Shown piece after piece: positions 55,501 to 63,340 of a DNA stretch of 64,000 bases. Every line of letters begins with the position of its first letter. Position 1 is the stretch's first letter. Origin of the DNA: Nectonema munidae (Eukaryota; Nematomorpha; Nectonematoida; Nectonematidae); assembly GCA_030549495.1 (NCBI GenBank), contig JAUIRK010000293.1, positions 62,001-126,000 on the forward strand, read 5' to 3'. Position numbers and translations under genes: made by a program. The notes under the pieces are model-generated. The model made no database searches. It was not told the origin of the DNA and worked only from the letters and a program-made list of their open reading frames with translations.

Positions 55501-57104
55501 GCCTCATTTTACCTATGAATTTTTTGAGTTCTCAGCACCTCGATGAAGCTGGCTTTACTTTGTTTTTACTCAAACGATAATATTCTTTACTGTGTGTCTT
55601 TTTATAACAAAATATTTTTTGTATGTTCCTAACTTTTTTTATCGCTTCAAAATAATTTTTACTTTGAAACATCAGGTATGATTAGAAACTTTTTAGACGC
55701 AAAAAAGGGTGCTGCTTTAAACCACGCAATCAAAATGTGAACTTCCATAATGTAAAAAGTACTTCTTTTGAGAGATATTGCTTGAAGTATCGAAGTTATA
55801 ATGTCGTAGATCTTTTGTAGTTTTTGTTTTTCCTGGTCTTTCTTCTTCAAACACTTTGTGAGCGTATTTGACGTTTGTTGAATTTTTAACTTCAAGTCAC
55901 ATTCTATGTTTTTCAACTTATCTATACCTAGGATAAATTAAGAGTAAGTAAAGGAAATAAAAAAATAGTCGTGTTGGAGTTTTGAGATCTAATAAAATAG
56001 TTGCAGTTATGATAGGCATAATTTAACTTGCATGTTGAATTCAATACGTACGAATACCTACTCTATGTTAAAAATATATATTATAAAAAACTATATAAAA
56101 TTCAGAAAAGATATATTTTTATTAGTCTCTTGACTCTTTTAACTATATTACGCTTGATTAGGTCAGATTTTAAGGTAACTTCAGCCATTTTATCAAATTG
56201 GGCCGCACGACTAAGGGCTTTGCGCAAAGAATTATATCGTTACTATATTTAAAGCCTTTTCTGTACTAGATCTAAATATAGAAAATAAAATTCTTGAAAC
56301 TATTGTCCATGAAACTATTTTAAAAGATTTCGCAAATAAAAAAAGTCGAAAAATCTTTTTCTAAAAAACTTGTGTAAAATAAGCATGTCAATAAGTGCTT
56401 TTCTTTGTAATAAAAAATATAAATTCCATATGTCTATCAAACTTTTTGTATATCATATATATAAGCATTTAATGCGATTTATTTTATTTCTTGAAAGACG
56501 AGCATTACTGCACGAAATATAAACATACATACATTTTTACTCATGTAGAGTAGAGGGTCCTTCCTATATAGGTCATCCAATTGGGCACTGCAATTCTTAA
56601 GGCCAGTAATGCGCTTGATAAATTATTATATTTTTAGAAAAATTGAGTTTGTAAATACTTATTTTTAAGGCAACCAATAGAAGTTTCTTAGAAAAATAAT
56701 GAAACTTGCATTATTTCAATTGTAGGTTAGATTCAAGAAAAAATTCCAATATGATAGAGCAAATTAGTGTCTTTTTATCAGAAATTTGTCAAACTTACAA
56801 AAATCTACAAATATAAAATTTTATAACAAATTTTTAAGAAAGTAAATTGCGCATAAAAATTAGTTTATATGTTATTAACAATGAAAGATATTGAACATAA
56901 CCATTAGAAAAAAAATAGGATACTTCTTTCGTTGAGGTCTTTATGGAAAGTGACTGTTCTGTAGTCAAACAATGGATAACTGGAATCCGAACAAATTGAT
57001 TCTTCACTATCAATGCTGAAACGTTTTTCATTCCACTTATAGTATATTTCATCCAACAAATCTTGCAATAATTTGTTCACTGTTATATTATTATTCAACT
57101 TCAT
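28263..57104 (-). CDS. tbc1d30-like: TBC1D30-type Rab GTPase-activating protein (11-exon model)
   Basis: GTPase-activating protein for Rab GTPases; human TBC1D30 acts on Rab8 at the ciliary base. Proposed order: 57104-56924, 55921-55763, 53919-53798, 53736-53611, 51162-50965, 49195-49039, 46783-46503, 43262-43134, 38870-38768, 29743-29592, 28577-28263. The sum is 1923 nt with compatible phases, giving 640 residues. The N-terminus has the LLDEIYYKWNE and Ser/Asp patch; residues 61-113 form a likely coiled coil. The TBC domain spans about 150-400, with the arginine finger IIKDLHRT split by an intron and the glutamine finger GYCQG. After the domain come KLMKIINSMSPYPYKQ and ELREKYIYNI, then PVINHLL near the C-terminus, all matched in human TBC1D30 as I recall it. 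It is shorter than vertebrate forms (roughly 760-920) because the low-complexity region after YNI is reduced or partly missed. Confidence 0.9.
29016..29055 (+). repeat. Dispersed 39-40 bp repeat, copy 1
   Basis: GGTCTTTAGTATCACTTCAA followed by CGGGTAGCTTATTTTA is identical to the copy near 32858-32895. The flanks differ. Confidence 0.8.
29592..29743 (-). CDS. tbc1d30-like: tbc1d30-like exon 10 (PVINHLL motif)
   Basis: Residues 486-536. It contains DTFDRAEMPVINHLLIKPP, matching human SSPVINHLLL, and ends NSWEKT before GTAAG. The acceptor is TTTTTAG; a second possible acceptor 12 bp inside would shorten it in frame. Confidence 0.85.
29846..29974. mobile_element. TTAA-flanked piggyBac-type mini-element (copy 2)
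   Basis: 129 bp bounded by TTAA at 29842-29845 and 29975-29978, over 90% identical by eye to 4476-4605. It sits about 100 bp beyond exon 10 of the tbc1d30-like gene. Confidence 0.85.
30284..30541. mobile_element. hAT-type MITE, 258 bp
   Basis: Left end CAGGGGCGTCACTTTAG and right end GGGCCCTTG. The near-matching 8-bp flanks are GCAGTGAT and ACAGTGAT. Internal DNA is AT-rich without coding capacity. Confidence 0.6.
30560..32850. other. Intron DNA, AT-rich
   Basis: Part of the tbc1d30-like intron between exons 10 and 9. I see a (CT)n microsatellite at 31573-31593 and nothing else structured; the open frames are short and AT-driven. Confidence 0.5.
31573..31593. repeat. CT microsatellite
   Basis: About nine uninterrupted CT units. 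Confidence 0.85.
32856..32895 (+). repeat. Dispersed 39-40 bp repeat, copy 2
   Basis: Same sequence as 29016-29055. It ends 25 bp before the TTAA of the large piggyBac-like element. Confidence 0.8.
33000..33720. repeat. Minisatellite 1, about 151 bp unit, 5 copies
   Basis: GCTGAATTCAGTGGTGAT recurs near 33058, 33210, 33361, 33511 and (diverged) 33661, with accompanying CAATCAAACCTGTCAAAAA and GACAGCTCATCTCAAAAAGG. A further decayed unit lies near 33840. Confidence 0.9.
33930..34310. repeat. Minisatellite 2, about 38 bp unit, about 10 copies
   Basis: Unit GATTCTAGGTCCTGTTAAAG followed by ATCATTGGTACCCCCGT. Copies vary mainly in the C-run and single bases. Confidence 0.9.
35330..36075. repeat. 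Minisatellite 3, about 150 bp unit, 5-6 copies
   Basis: GGTATAAAAACATATATTTC, AGTAAACCGCAAATTTGATT and AATGAGTTCAGAAATGAAA recur at near-regular spacing; one unit is shortened to about 110 bp. The same unit, inverted, makes up most of 54480-54830. Confidence 0.85.
36480..37290 (-). pseudogene. Relic of 'FDTTASNTG'-type transposase-like gene
   Basis: Minus strand: VPNLYRLAGESQVKAVF, DWHIDKQPKSLYFDTTA, then FACHHRIFKIVIAAVFKSC with IAIFKR, and later IKPFVAACALHHARWMED. These follow the order of a dispersed arthropod transposase-like family with an FDTT.SNTG block and an H-H-rich FACRHH..EI block, as I recall it. Several frame breaks. No termini found. Confidence 0.5.
37735..37845. mobile_element. 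TTAA mini-element fragment
   Basis: Right end CCTGAAAGGG abuts TTAA (37846-37849). The interior carries ATCGTCTGCTTTCATTTC and the reverse box TAAGCAGACG, as in the other mini-elements. The left end is unclear. Confidence 0.5.
38330..38672. mobile_element. hAT-type MITE, 343 bp
   Basis: Left TAGGGTTTCTCAACC, right GTTGAGAAACACTG. The 8-bp flanks GCCCTAAT and GCCTTAAC match 6 of 8. Non-coding. Related copies: 1064-1517 (inverted) and a fragment at 53943-54085. Confidence 0.7.
38768..38870 (-). CDS. tbc1d30-like: tbc1d30-like exon 9
   Basis: Residues 452-485: PQLKNYDPKKSEK, then a basic KKEFQRKVDQQKR helix and IVP, ending CCAG|GTTTCT in phase 1. It resembles the human LKRQYSRIKKKQQQQ region. 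The start is ambiguous. The acceptor at AATAAG (38870) fits exon 8 directly. A better-looking TTTGATTTAG would give 38881 but would need an extra unfound exon of phase 0 to 1. Confidence 0.7.
40689..40772. mobile_element. Short copy of GGTACTTATGGG MITE
   Basis: GGTACCTATTAGTTATACAC with a C-rich run, then TGGTACTTGTTGCTTATCCC with a longer C-run. Both resemble the same terminus (GGTACTTATGGGTTATCTCC) in direct rather than inverted orientation. Confidence 0.45.
42578..42902. mobile_element. hAT-type element with perfect 8-bp duplication
   Basis: Termini CAGGCCTGTAGCTAG and the complement of CTGGCTACGGGCCTG, flanked on both sides by TCCCAAAT (42570-42577, 42903-42910). It has long G-runs near the right end. 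A second MITE (42659-42753) is inserted within it. Confidence 0.85.
42659..42753. mobile_element. GGTACTTATGGG MITE, nested copy
   Basis: 95 bp with inverted termini GGTACTTATGGGTTATCTC and GAGATAACTAATAAGTACC. Same family as 59813-60112. Confidence 0.75.
43134..43262 (-). CDS. tbc1d30-like: tbc1d30-like exon 8
   Basis: Residues 409-451, beginning IINSMSPYPYKQIHELREKY and then IYNISPF. Joined to exon 7 it reads KLMKIINSMSPYPYKQ, matching human ELMQTVYSMAPFPFPQ without a gap. The acceptor is TTTTAAAG and the donor is GAC|GTAAAA, phase 0. It was found only through this alignment, having no start codon or long ORF. Confidence 0.9.
44150..44310. repeat. Degenerate caaaagagtaac repeat
   Basis: ATCAAAAGAGTGACAAATC, AAAAGAGTAACATGAC, AAAAAAGTAACATTAC and AAAAGAGTAAATAC follow each other, and the complementary CTCTTTTGATTTGTCGCTA closes the stretch, so it may also fold back. 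Confidence 0.55.
45380..45960 (+). pseudogene. piggyBac transposase relic
   Basis: Plus strand: LCEDVVLKLIDKHKGLGYN, CMDIFFTSVNLAKKP, TTLVGTVRANRKGLPKEITM (about 45400-45620), then GVHVVDQMLKRYSTHCASRR (about 45790). These match the second and third DDD-domain blocks of piggyBac/PGBD4-like transposases (D.F(F/Y)TS..LA, GT.R.NRKGLPKE, GV...DQM...Y), with both block aspartates present. It is broken by stops and shifts; the N-terminal half was not seen. A possible former source of activity for the TTAA elements nearby, but the link is inference. Confidence 0.75.
46374..46475. mobile_element. TTAA-flanked piggyBac-type mini-element, 102 bp
   Basis: Bounded by TTAA at 46370-46373 and 46476-46479. 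Termini are TCCTTTTGTGACGAG and the complement of CTGGTCACGAAAGGG. It contains ATATCGTCTGATTTTT and a palindrome ATCATATATGAT. It lies 23 bp downstream of the tbc1d30-like exon 7 donor. Confidence 0.75.
46503..46783 (-). CDS. tbc1d30-like: tbc1d30-like exon 7 (TBC end)
   Basis: Residues 315-408. It runs from YEPPLINVYTIQWFLT through FATCLPFLTLLSVWDTLL and LEGSEVIIRTALAIW to TNKLMK, closing the TBC domain. The donor AAG|GTACTC lies only 23 bp from a TTAA-flanked mini-element at 46374-46475 in the following intron. Confidence 0.95.
46928..47660. other. Intron DNA without recognised feature
   Basis: A 72-codon plus-strand frame at 46928-47146 has no recognised motif and lies in the tbc1d30-like intron. 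The rest is AT-rich. Confidence 0.35.
47668..47830. mobile_element. hAT-type MITE end
   Basis: Starts CAGGGGTTCTCAACCTTTT, a terminus resembling those at 1064 and 38330. The opposite end was not found. Confidence 0.35.
47965..48125 (-). mobile_element. tRNA-derived SINE, family A
   Basis: Minus strand shows TCAAGGTCCTGGGCTCGATC (B-box position), then GCATCAAGC, CGATACAAGCGGTGCAATTG and a GAAAACACCCCCCGGTAC end. Same family as 9722-9865. Confidence 0.7.
48396..48504. mobile_element. TTAA-flanked piggyBac-type mini-element, 109 bp
   Basis: Bounded by TTAA at 48392-48395 and 48505-48508. The flanks are symmetric (ACTCGTTAACGACCA and TGGTCGTTAACGAGT), so the inverted repeat spans the TTAA itself. 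It contains AAAGCGGACGATTT, the reverse of the ATCGTCTGCTTT box. Confidence 0.7.
49039..49195 (-). CDS. tbc1d30-like: tbc1d30-like exon 6
   Basis: Residues 263-314, containing LQGLSVDMAVFRDLL and LPTLSQHLNKLKGPVS (human LRALSVDMAVFRDLL, LPELSQHLDTLQ). It ends TCAG|GTGCGT in phase 1. This is one of the best conserved parts of the TBC1D30 TBC domain. Confidence 0.95.
49408..49492 (+). repeat. Short tandem repeat, about 21 bp unit, 4 copies
   Basis: TTTTGCAATTCAGTTACACC, TTTTGCAATTCCGTTACACT, TTTTCAACTTCATTACAACC, TTTTACAATTGCGTTACAAA in succession. Confidence 0.8.
50548..50592 (+). mobile_element. SINE family C 3' fragment
   Basis: GTAGATGCGATACGGACAACT plus an A-rich tail, split here for length, matches the 3' end of 18172-18320. 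Confidence 0.5.
50965..51162 (-). CDS. tbc1d30-like: tbc1d30-like exon 5 (both catalytic fingers)
   Basis: Residues 197-262. It begins DLHRT, completing the IxxDxxR arginine-finger motif, and contains LLAFARWNKNIGYCQGLN with the catalytic YCQG glutamine finger. The acceptor is ATTTTAG and the donor is AAG|GTTTCT. Both catalytic residues are present, so GAP activity is expected. Confidence 0.95.
51200..53580. other. tbc1d30-like intron, AT-rich, nothing recognised
   Basis: No exon, RNA gene or repeat array seen. Short repeats of ATGATGAAAAAATCAAA near 51950-52010 only. Confidence 0.5.
53611..53736 (-). CDS. tbc1d30-like: tbc1d30-like exon 4 (TBC start)
   Basis: Residues 155-196, starting MWLTLAEHYFQSLNLKW and ending GNQIIK. 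This is the start of the TBC domain (human VWLTLADHYLHSIAIDW). The donor AAG|GTCACA is weak, but homology fixes it because DLHRT must follow. Phase 0 at both ends. Confidence 0.92.
53798..53919 (-). CDS. tbc1d30-like: tbc1d30-like exon 3 (pre-TBC segment)
   Basis: Residues 114-154, read on the minus strand as TRMRFSIQPYAGDDGFEQWRDAMKAVARLP and ending YFRKQ in two consecutive parts. Human has TKLKFTLEPSLGQNGF, then QQWYDALKAVARLS. The acceptor is AAATAG and the donor is CAA|GTTTTT. The plus-strand open frame here is a shadow. Confidence 0.9.
53943..54085. mobile_element. Fragment of hAT-type MITE
   Basis: GAGAAATCGCAAAAATTAAATTCAGGTGGGCAA (positions about 53950-53982), then TCAAAAACTCACTTTTTACA and AAATTTCAATCA match the left half of 38330-38672. 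It begins about 25 bp from the splice acceptor of tbc1d30-like exon 3. Confidence 0.6.
54118..54880. mobile_element. Truncated inverted copy of the CCCTATTAGTGC piggyBac-like element
   Basis: TTAA (54114-54117) then CCCTATTAGTGCTGGGGCGT. The sequence that follows is the reverse complement of the right part of 32925-36461, including about 2.5 units of minisatellite 3. No second TTAA terminus found, so it is one-ended. Confidence 0.7.
55763..55921 (-). CDS. tbc1d30-like: tbc1d30-like exon 2 (coiled coil)
   Basis: Residues 61-113, charged and heptad-like. It runs from KLKNIECDLKLKIQQ to YDIITSILQAISLKR. The human counterpart reads ELKTILRELKYRIG to CDIVTACLQAVSQKR. The acceptor is TATAG and the donor is A|GTACTT. 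Confidence 0.85.
56924..57104 (-). CDS. tbc1d30-like: tbc1d30-like exon 1 (start)
   Basis: Residues 1-60. ATG at 57104 has an in-frame TAA three codons upstream, supporting it as the start. LLQDLLDEIYYKWNEKR and the Ser/Asp-rich patch match the human LLNELYS...DSLDSSTEASGSD region. It ends HKDLNER plus one base before GTATCC and splices in phase 1 to form an Asn codon. Confidence 0.75.
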
Positions 57105-57369
57105 AAAGCCTTAATTTTGTTTCGAAATCGTGAACAAAAATTAACAAAAAACAATTATAACAAATCTAAAATGAAAAATAAAGTTAAGAATATTCTTTAA
57201 GAATGAAATCACTAATTTCATGTAATACTCAACCTATCTTATTTTTAATTCTTTGAAAAGTCAATTTAAAGAATAAAAATTTGCGCATTTGAGGTTACAT
57301 ATATTTTCCATATAAATTTGCCTTTAAAAAACAAACTCGAGTAATGAGCCACCGATAGTCTTGCGAGGG

Positions 57370-57495
57370 TTAAGGAACATTTCGACACCACTCTAGCAAG
57401 AAATGAAAATCGTCTACTTTAAATATATAAAAATTTCAAAAGAAAGCAGACGATAACTATTTAAAATTATGGTCCTCAAAGGACATAAATTTAAC
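57370..57495. mobile_element. TTAA-associated mini-element (diverged)
   Basis: TTAAGGAACATTTCGACACC at the left, GGTCCTCAAAGGACATAAATTTAA at about 57471-57494. The interior has inverted ATCGTCTACTTT and AAAGCAGACGAT boxes. Termini are poorly matched, so its limits are uncertain. Confidence 0.5.
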
Positions 57496-57499
57496 CTAA

Positions 57500-59000
57500 T
57501 TTTTCGGGGTACAAATTTTTATAATTTATATTTAGTAAAGATTTTACTTTCATTAAAAAGAATTTTTTGTGAGTTAACACCCAGAAGAAAATAGTTAAAT
57601 GTACAAATTTGTACAGTTTAATACATTTTTTCGAAAAATACATGGATTAGAAAACTTGAAAGATGCAAGAATGAGGTTAGTATAACGTAATCTGTGTCCC
57701 AAGAAAGAAATTCGAATGATACATGAGATTTATGACAAAATCATGTTTTGGGATCAAAAATTTTAGAACGGGAGATCCAGAGAATATATGGCCATTATCA
57801 TTTAACTTATTATATAAAGTTTACTTTTAAAGATTTTTTGAAAAAATTTAGATGACATTACAAAACGGTTCTAGATAGTGTTACTTTCCAAAAGTATACG
57901 AATTTATGAGCCAAAAATTTTGTTAACAATCAATTTTATCCAGAGATTGAGGTTTCCAGTTTATCAGAGACTGGGTTATCGAGGCCTGACTGCCTTAACT
58001 TATTATTATTATTATCCATTATATATAGCATTTCCACTTCTTTGAACATTTTTTTTATTAAATTGAATAAAGCGTGCCTTTTTATTCTAAGAGTCAGCTA
58101 GGCCTAATGTGAGTCAGGCAAACCGACAACTCACGTAGTATTACTAAAATATTAAAACTAATATTTTTACTAAATTGCTAAAATGCAATTAATTTTATTG
58201 AAAGAGTGCTTGAATATATCAAGTATACATTCTTAGTGACAAATATCGATAACTTTTCAAGGGATTTAAACCATAGACGTGCGGTGATTGATTCAAATAT
58301 TACCTTTAAGTGTAAATTAAACTTTGGAAAATGTAAGTTATTCAATTAAATTGACAAAAAGGAATAAAGAAATTAATATACTCTTTTCTGAGTATGTTCA
58401 AAAAAAGTTCGAATGTTAATGACGGATTAAATATTTTAAACGATGAGACAGATTTCATTGCATCTACGAAAAAATATAAGGGTGATGAATGAAATAACAG
58501 GACTTCGTGTAAAATTTCTACAGTCAGTGGATAATTCAGAAAAAATAATATCTTTTAATATGGAATTAATAACTTTATTAAAAATTCCGAAAGATGATAA
58601 AATCAAAGATGCATCCAAAGCGAAATATGTCCTTTATTCTTATATGATGGCATGTCAAAACTCTCAAATTAAAATTTTCTGCTTATTTGAATAGAAACTC
58701 AATGAATTAATTGAATCAAGAATTAAAAAATTTCTGTAAGTGACTGTTTGATAAAATAATTGACAATCGATATATAGGTTTATTTTCAAAATAAGCTTAC
58801 CCCTAATCAAGTAAATGTTTTCAAGTTTAATTAAAATGTACAAAATTACATGAATCTCACTTGTTGCACAAAATAGTATGCTTTTAAACAATCATATTTA
58901 TAAAGCTCAAAGAAAATGAAAGAATAGTCAAATAGAAAACATGAGATTCGAAAAGACTACCAAAATAAATATATAATTTTTGAAATAGTAAAAGCTGTTT
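57500..59000. other. Upstream of tbc1d30-like, mostly AT-rich
   Basis: No promoter motif that I would defend. Contains an ATT microsatellite-like TATTATTATTATTATCC near 58000 and the unrecognised frames at 58393-58694. Confidence 0.4.
58393..58694 (+). CDS. Unrecognised possible coding region, two frames
   Basis: Two plus-strand open stretches overlap. One runs from an ATG at 58393 (MFKKSSNVNDGLNILNDE, then TDFIASTKKYKG). The second (58443-58694, 83 codons) ends with AKYVLYSYMMACQNSQIKIF. Composition is more protein-like than the flanks, but I recognise no family and see no clear splice pair joining the frames. It could be exons of the same unknown gene as 63602-63916, or decayed sequence. 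Confidence 0.25.
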
Positions 59001-59004
59001 GGAC

Positions 59005-59621
59005 CATGGGTGTCAAACACGCTGCCTTTGGGCCACATGCAGTCTTTCATAGCGGATACGATCAGGGTATTTATTATTAGAAAAAAAGAATATGCTATAG
59101 TTATTCTATTTTTTACATTTTTTGAAAGATTTAAAAAAATTATCATAAGAAGATATTTATTAATAGTCAAGCATTCCACATTCTCGCTGTCCTTCATCAA
59201 ATCACTAGGCACAACCTAACCAAGAAATCTCAACACAATGCCTATTTTCAAATATCCGCTCAAGCTGAGCCATGCACTAAATTAATTAAAAAGCTAGATA
59301 GATAGTATGCTACAAAAATCATTTGGAATAGCATAGACATTTAAGCCAGACATTATAAAAATTGTTTGTTGGAAAAGATTTCAAACATCAAGATGAAATA
59401 AGTAAAAGTGATTTAGTGTTTTTAAACAAAATAAACTTTGAAAATTATGTATGGTATGTATTTGTTGTTATAAAACATTATTTTTGTCAAACAATTTCGC
59501 TTTCTTACTGAATAAAAATAATACTTAAACTATTTACGGAACCTTAATTTTCATGAGTTGCCCGTATGAGAATAAGACATGATTAGGTGCGGTCCAAACC
59601 TAATTTGAGTTTGAGACCCTG
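59005..59621. mobile_element. hAT-type element, about 617 bp
   Basis: Left CATGGGTGTCAAACACG and right (complement) CAGGGTCTCAAACTCAAA, the widespread CAGGGGTGTCAAAC hAT terminus. No matching 8-bp duplication seen. The interior is decayed; a minus-strand frame (about 59150-59212) gives a short peptide without clear motif. Confidence 0.55.
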
Positions 59622-59812
59622 GTTAATCTTCGATATCATACTTTTTATCTTTCATTTTGTATATCAAAAATAAGTTATATTTTATTTGTTGCTTATCTTT
59701 ACAAACAATTGAATAGAGAAATTATTTCTAATTTAGTCATGTGGTATTTAGGAACTAACTATTTTTAATCGAATTTTTTTATCCAAAATATCTAAATGTG
59801 AGATAAAATAGA

Positions 59813-60112
59813 GGTACTTATGGGTTATCTCCCCTCCCCCCTCTAAAAATTTTTTTAAAAAATTTTATTTGAATTTAAATGATGAGTAAAAATAATAAAT
59901 TACTTGTTTAAACAGGAGTCCAATACATATTTATTACATACAATACATATTTTATACATACAATATATATTTATACAATATACAACATACAATATATATT
60001 TAATTATATATTTAAAATTATTAATTAATTAGTATTTTGAAATTATTAAGTTGGAAAAAATTTTTTTTTTAATTTTTTAGAGGGGGGGGGGGGGAGATAA
60101 CCCATAAGTACC
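59813..60112. mobile_element. GGTACTTATGGG MITE, 300 bp copy
   Basis: Perfect inverted termini GGTACTTATGGGTTATCTCC with C- and G-runs just inside. The centre is AT-rich with ATACAATATATATT repeats. Confidence 0.85.
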
Positions 60113-60129
60113 AAAATAGATTTGGGTAT

Positions 60130-62920
60130 ATTTTCTAGGAATTCTTGAATCATTTAGAAATATTTTTCCTTTAAAACTATACAGAAGAACTTACCGTTTA
60201 AAATAAATCATAGATTGTAAAGGTATGACTTATATCACATTTTACTTCGATTTTGCATCTTTTGAAATACAAAAATGTTAAATTTTGAGGCGAGAATTAC
60301 TTAAAAAAAGATATGTATAAAAATTGAGCATAGATTTATTTTATGATTACAACAGACTAAATTAAAGAAAATCAATGAATCAAAAAGCTTCAAATTACCT
60401 GCTATAGAAATCAGAGGTAAAGAGGATAGAGATGAATGTAAAAGGTTGGTATCATGCACAATAATAATATCGAATTATATACAGTATTAGCAAGTGAAAA
60501 ATCGATAATGGTACAGCAAAAAACGTTGAACTGTTGAAATATAGCGAATAAGCTGCTGTTATAATTAGCAAAGGACATTTGAATTGAATACTAATGTAAT
60601 GTAATAAATAAGCCATAATTTAATCAGCTTTCTTTCCATCTTGTAAGTGTAACATTACTCAAAAATTGTTAAAAGAAATAATAATAAAATAAAAAGTGTT
60701 ACTTCGAAAAATCTATGAAAATTGAATTATTTAAGCAATGGAAAAGTAATTTCAAGAGAAAGATTTTACCCTTAAATTGCGTGTATGTAGATAACTAAAT
60801 TTTTAGAAGTGCATAAATATATAAAAATTTAAGTGAGTAATAAAGATGAAAATATCAATTTCTTGTCCATTTTTTTGGTGAAGCAAAATACAATAAACTT
60901 CATTAACGAATTTAAACAGAAAAGTTTTAAATAACTAGAAATCATTCCTATCAGTGGAGTTAACGAAGAAAGAGATAGAAAGTAATTACGCATAATATCT
61001 TTTGATATTTCAAAGCTTTTTAAAATGCACTAAAAGTTCGTGTGGTTAATATGTCGTGACCTTGAACGAGGTAAATTTGTAAGGTTAAGTTTACAGATAA
61101 CAGATTTCTTCCAAGATAAATAGAAAATAAGGCAGACATTTAAAAATCCGTGGGAAAAGATCAGCATACGCTACATTTTACTTTAAAGGTGGTGAAAATG
61201 GATAATTAGAGTAAATTTAAACAATCTTAACTATTTATTTAGAGTTTACAAAGAACAGAATATTTTAGTTTCAGTTAAAAATTTCAATTCTATCAATTAG
61301 TATACTTCAACAGTGCTTTTTCTTCAAATGAAGAATATAGATGTTCAATGGAAAATATGCTTCTTTTGACTACTGATCCAATCATTTCGCTTATAAGAAA
61401 GAATCCAGCAAAAAGAAGATAACTAGAAATATTGCAAAAAAATATTTTTATTTAATTAATTTATGTTCCAATTCCCTTTTAAGCTTTTTAAAAAATTGCA
61501 CAAACAATATTATATAATCGATGACGGATTTACAAGTATGGGACCTTAAAACCTGAAATGTTTAAGGGGTCTTTGCAACCAACGACATCAATATCAAATA
61601 AGTTAAAGGGCTTTTCGGCTCAGCCATATGAAACCAAGTAAAGAAATGCAATATAACGTAATGTACAGATAAAACCCATGAAAATTAGCCATATAATCCC
61701 CTTTTTCCAGGAGTAATGGAGTCTTGACAGGCAACCACAATTATTTTCTGTTACGGAGAAATTGCATTTGAGAATTTTAGCAACTAAATCACATATTTTG
61801 ATTTAAATTTAAATTTAAAACTCACAGTTATGAACAAAATTTTTCTTGACTTACTTTTAGTTTTTGAGTAGGAGGTAGAGGAAAAAAGGAACGTTGTGTA
61901 TAGCATAGAGGTATAGAAAAATATATATAGAAAAACATCAAGGATCATTGCACAAATTTTTTAGCAGGGCAAATATTTTTTATAGCACATAACTATATGA
62001 GAAAGTAGTTTTTATAATTTAAGGCATAAAGGTTTATCCCTTGATTAACTTAAAGAGTTGAATTAGTGTAATAGAATACACAGGTTAAGATAAATGCCTT
62101 CATTATATTCGCTAAACTTGGAAGCAATCTACTATAGAAGAGAAGGAGCAGAACATTCTTATAAAAGCCTTAAAAAAAGTCTTAGTTGAAGATATTCCGA
62201 AAGCGTCGGATATGTTTCTGGTCTCAGCTCTTAGACATTGATTTTACTTAATTTTTTTGTTTTTTATCTTGCTTTGAATATTTGGCAAACATTTTTAGAC
62301 TTACCTTAAATTTAAAACTTTAAATGATTTTAATTTTACTCAGTAAAATTAATTGCCTTTTTAAAAGTTCCTCTTGTGATATTGGTAATTGTTAGGTTTG
62401 TCTTTAAGTATATCGTTAACCTATTAGATACGGCTGTACTCAATGAGTACAGTAAAAGTATACTAGGTTAGCTTCTACATCTATAACTTTAATTATTGTT
62501 TGACTAGATTGAGATCTAATGGATTCTTTCGTTTTTGTTCCTAAAATTGTTCTTGAAAAAGCCTGTCTTAACCCATTTACAGAAGAGAATGAAAAAGTGA
62601 GCCAATGTGAGAGCTAAAATCGTCTCTACCATGCCAGTCAGATCTTATTTATCAGGCACTCCTTGTTTTACAGACATTTTGTAAGATTATGAACTTGTCG
62701 GATTACCGAATCATCAATTCAGAGAGTTTATAGTTTCAGAAGATTTAATAGTTAAGATAAAATATTTTAAATTGACAAGTACAGTAAATCTTAGATGCTA
62801 TGAAAATAAATATACACACTACACAGTTATACATTGCAAAATAGTATAGCCTGTTGAAAGGGTCTTTATAAGAGGGCCACTTGAACAAGAGACATCTTTC
62901 GTAAGTCCCAACTAAATTAC
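60130..62920. other. Intergenic AT-rich stretch, nothing recognised
   Basis: No gene or repeat that I can support. Short TTAACCCATTTACAG near 62570 resembles one terminus of the TTAA mini-elements without a partner. Confidence 0.45.
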
Positions 62921-62928
62921 ACATAATA

Positions 62929-63340
62929 TACGAAAAATATAGAAATTATGACAATATATATTTATTAAAAATAGAATATTTCGACTTTTCAACTTTCCTT
63001 CTCAACAGATCGTCAGGCAAAGGAAGGTTAACTTTAGGAAAGGTATTGATTAAGCAATATGGGTTTGTTAGTAAAGAAAAGGCATGGATGGTTTAACTTT
63101 AGGAAAGTTGGTATTAATTGATAAGGGTTTGTAGCTTGTAACTTTTGAGTGTAGATAAGTAATGTAGATAATGAGAATATGAGATTTAAGTATACCTTGA
63201 GGTTAGGTAATTACCAGTGTAAAATTTTAATATACAATTTTAATATAAGTCATCTGAAAAAGGCTTACTAAGTCGAAATATTATATTTTTAATAAAAATA
63301 TAATTTTTTTCTATATTTTTCGTATATTACATTTATTTGC
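62929..63340. mobile_element. Fold-back element with about 70 bp inverted ends
   Basis: The left arm (from TAATATACGAAAAATATAGA to AATATTTCGACTT) is the inverse of the right arm (AAGTCGAAATATT to TATATTTTTCGTATATTA). Inside both arms lies a CTG...GAAA hammerhead-like pattern; the right one is at 63254-63278. The centre has two partial repeats of GGTTAACTTTAGGAAAGG. Confidence 0.65.
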
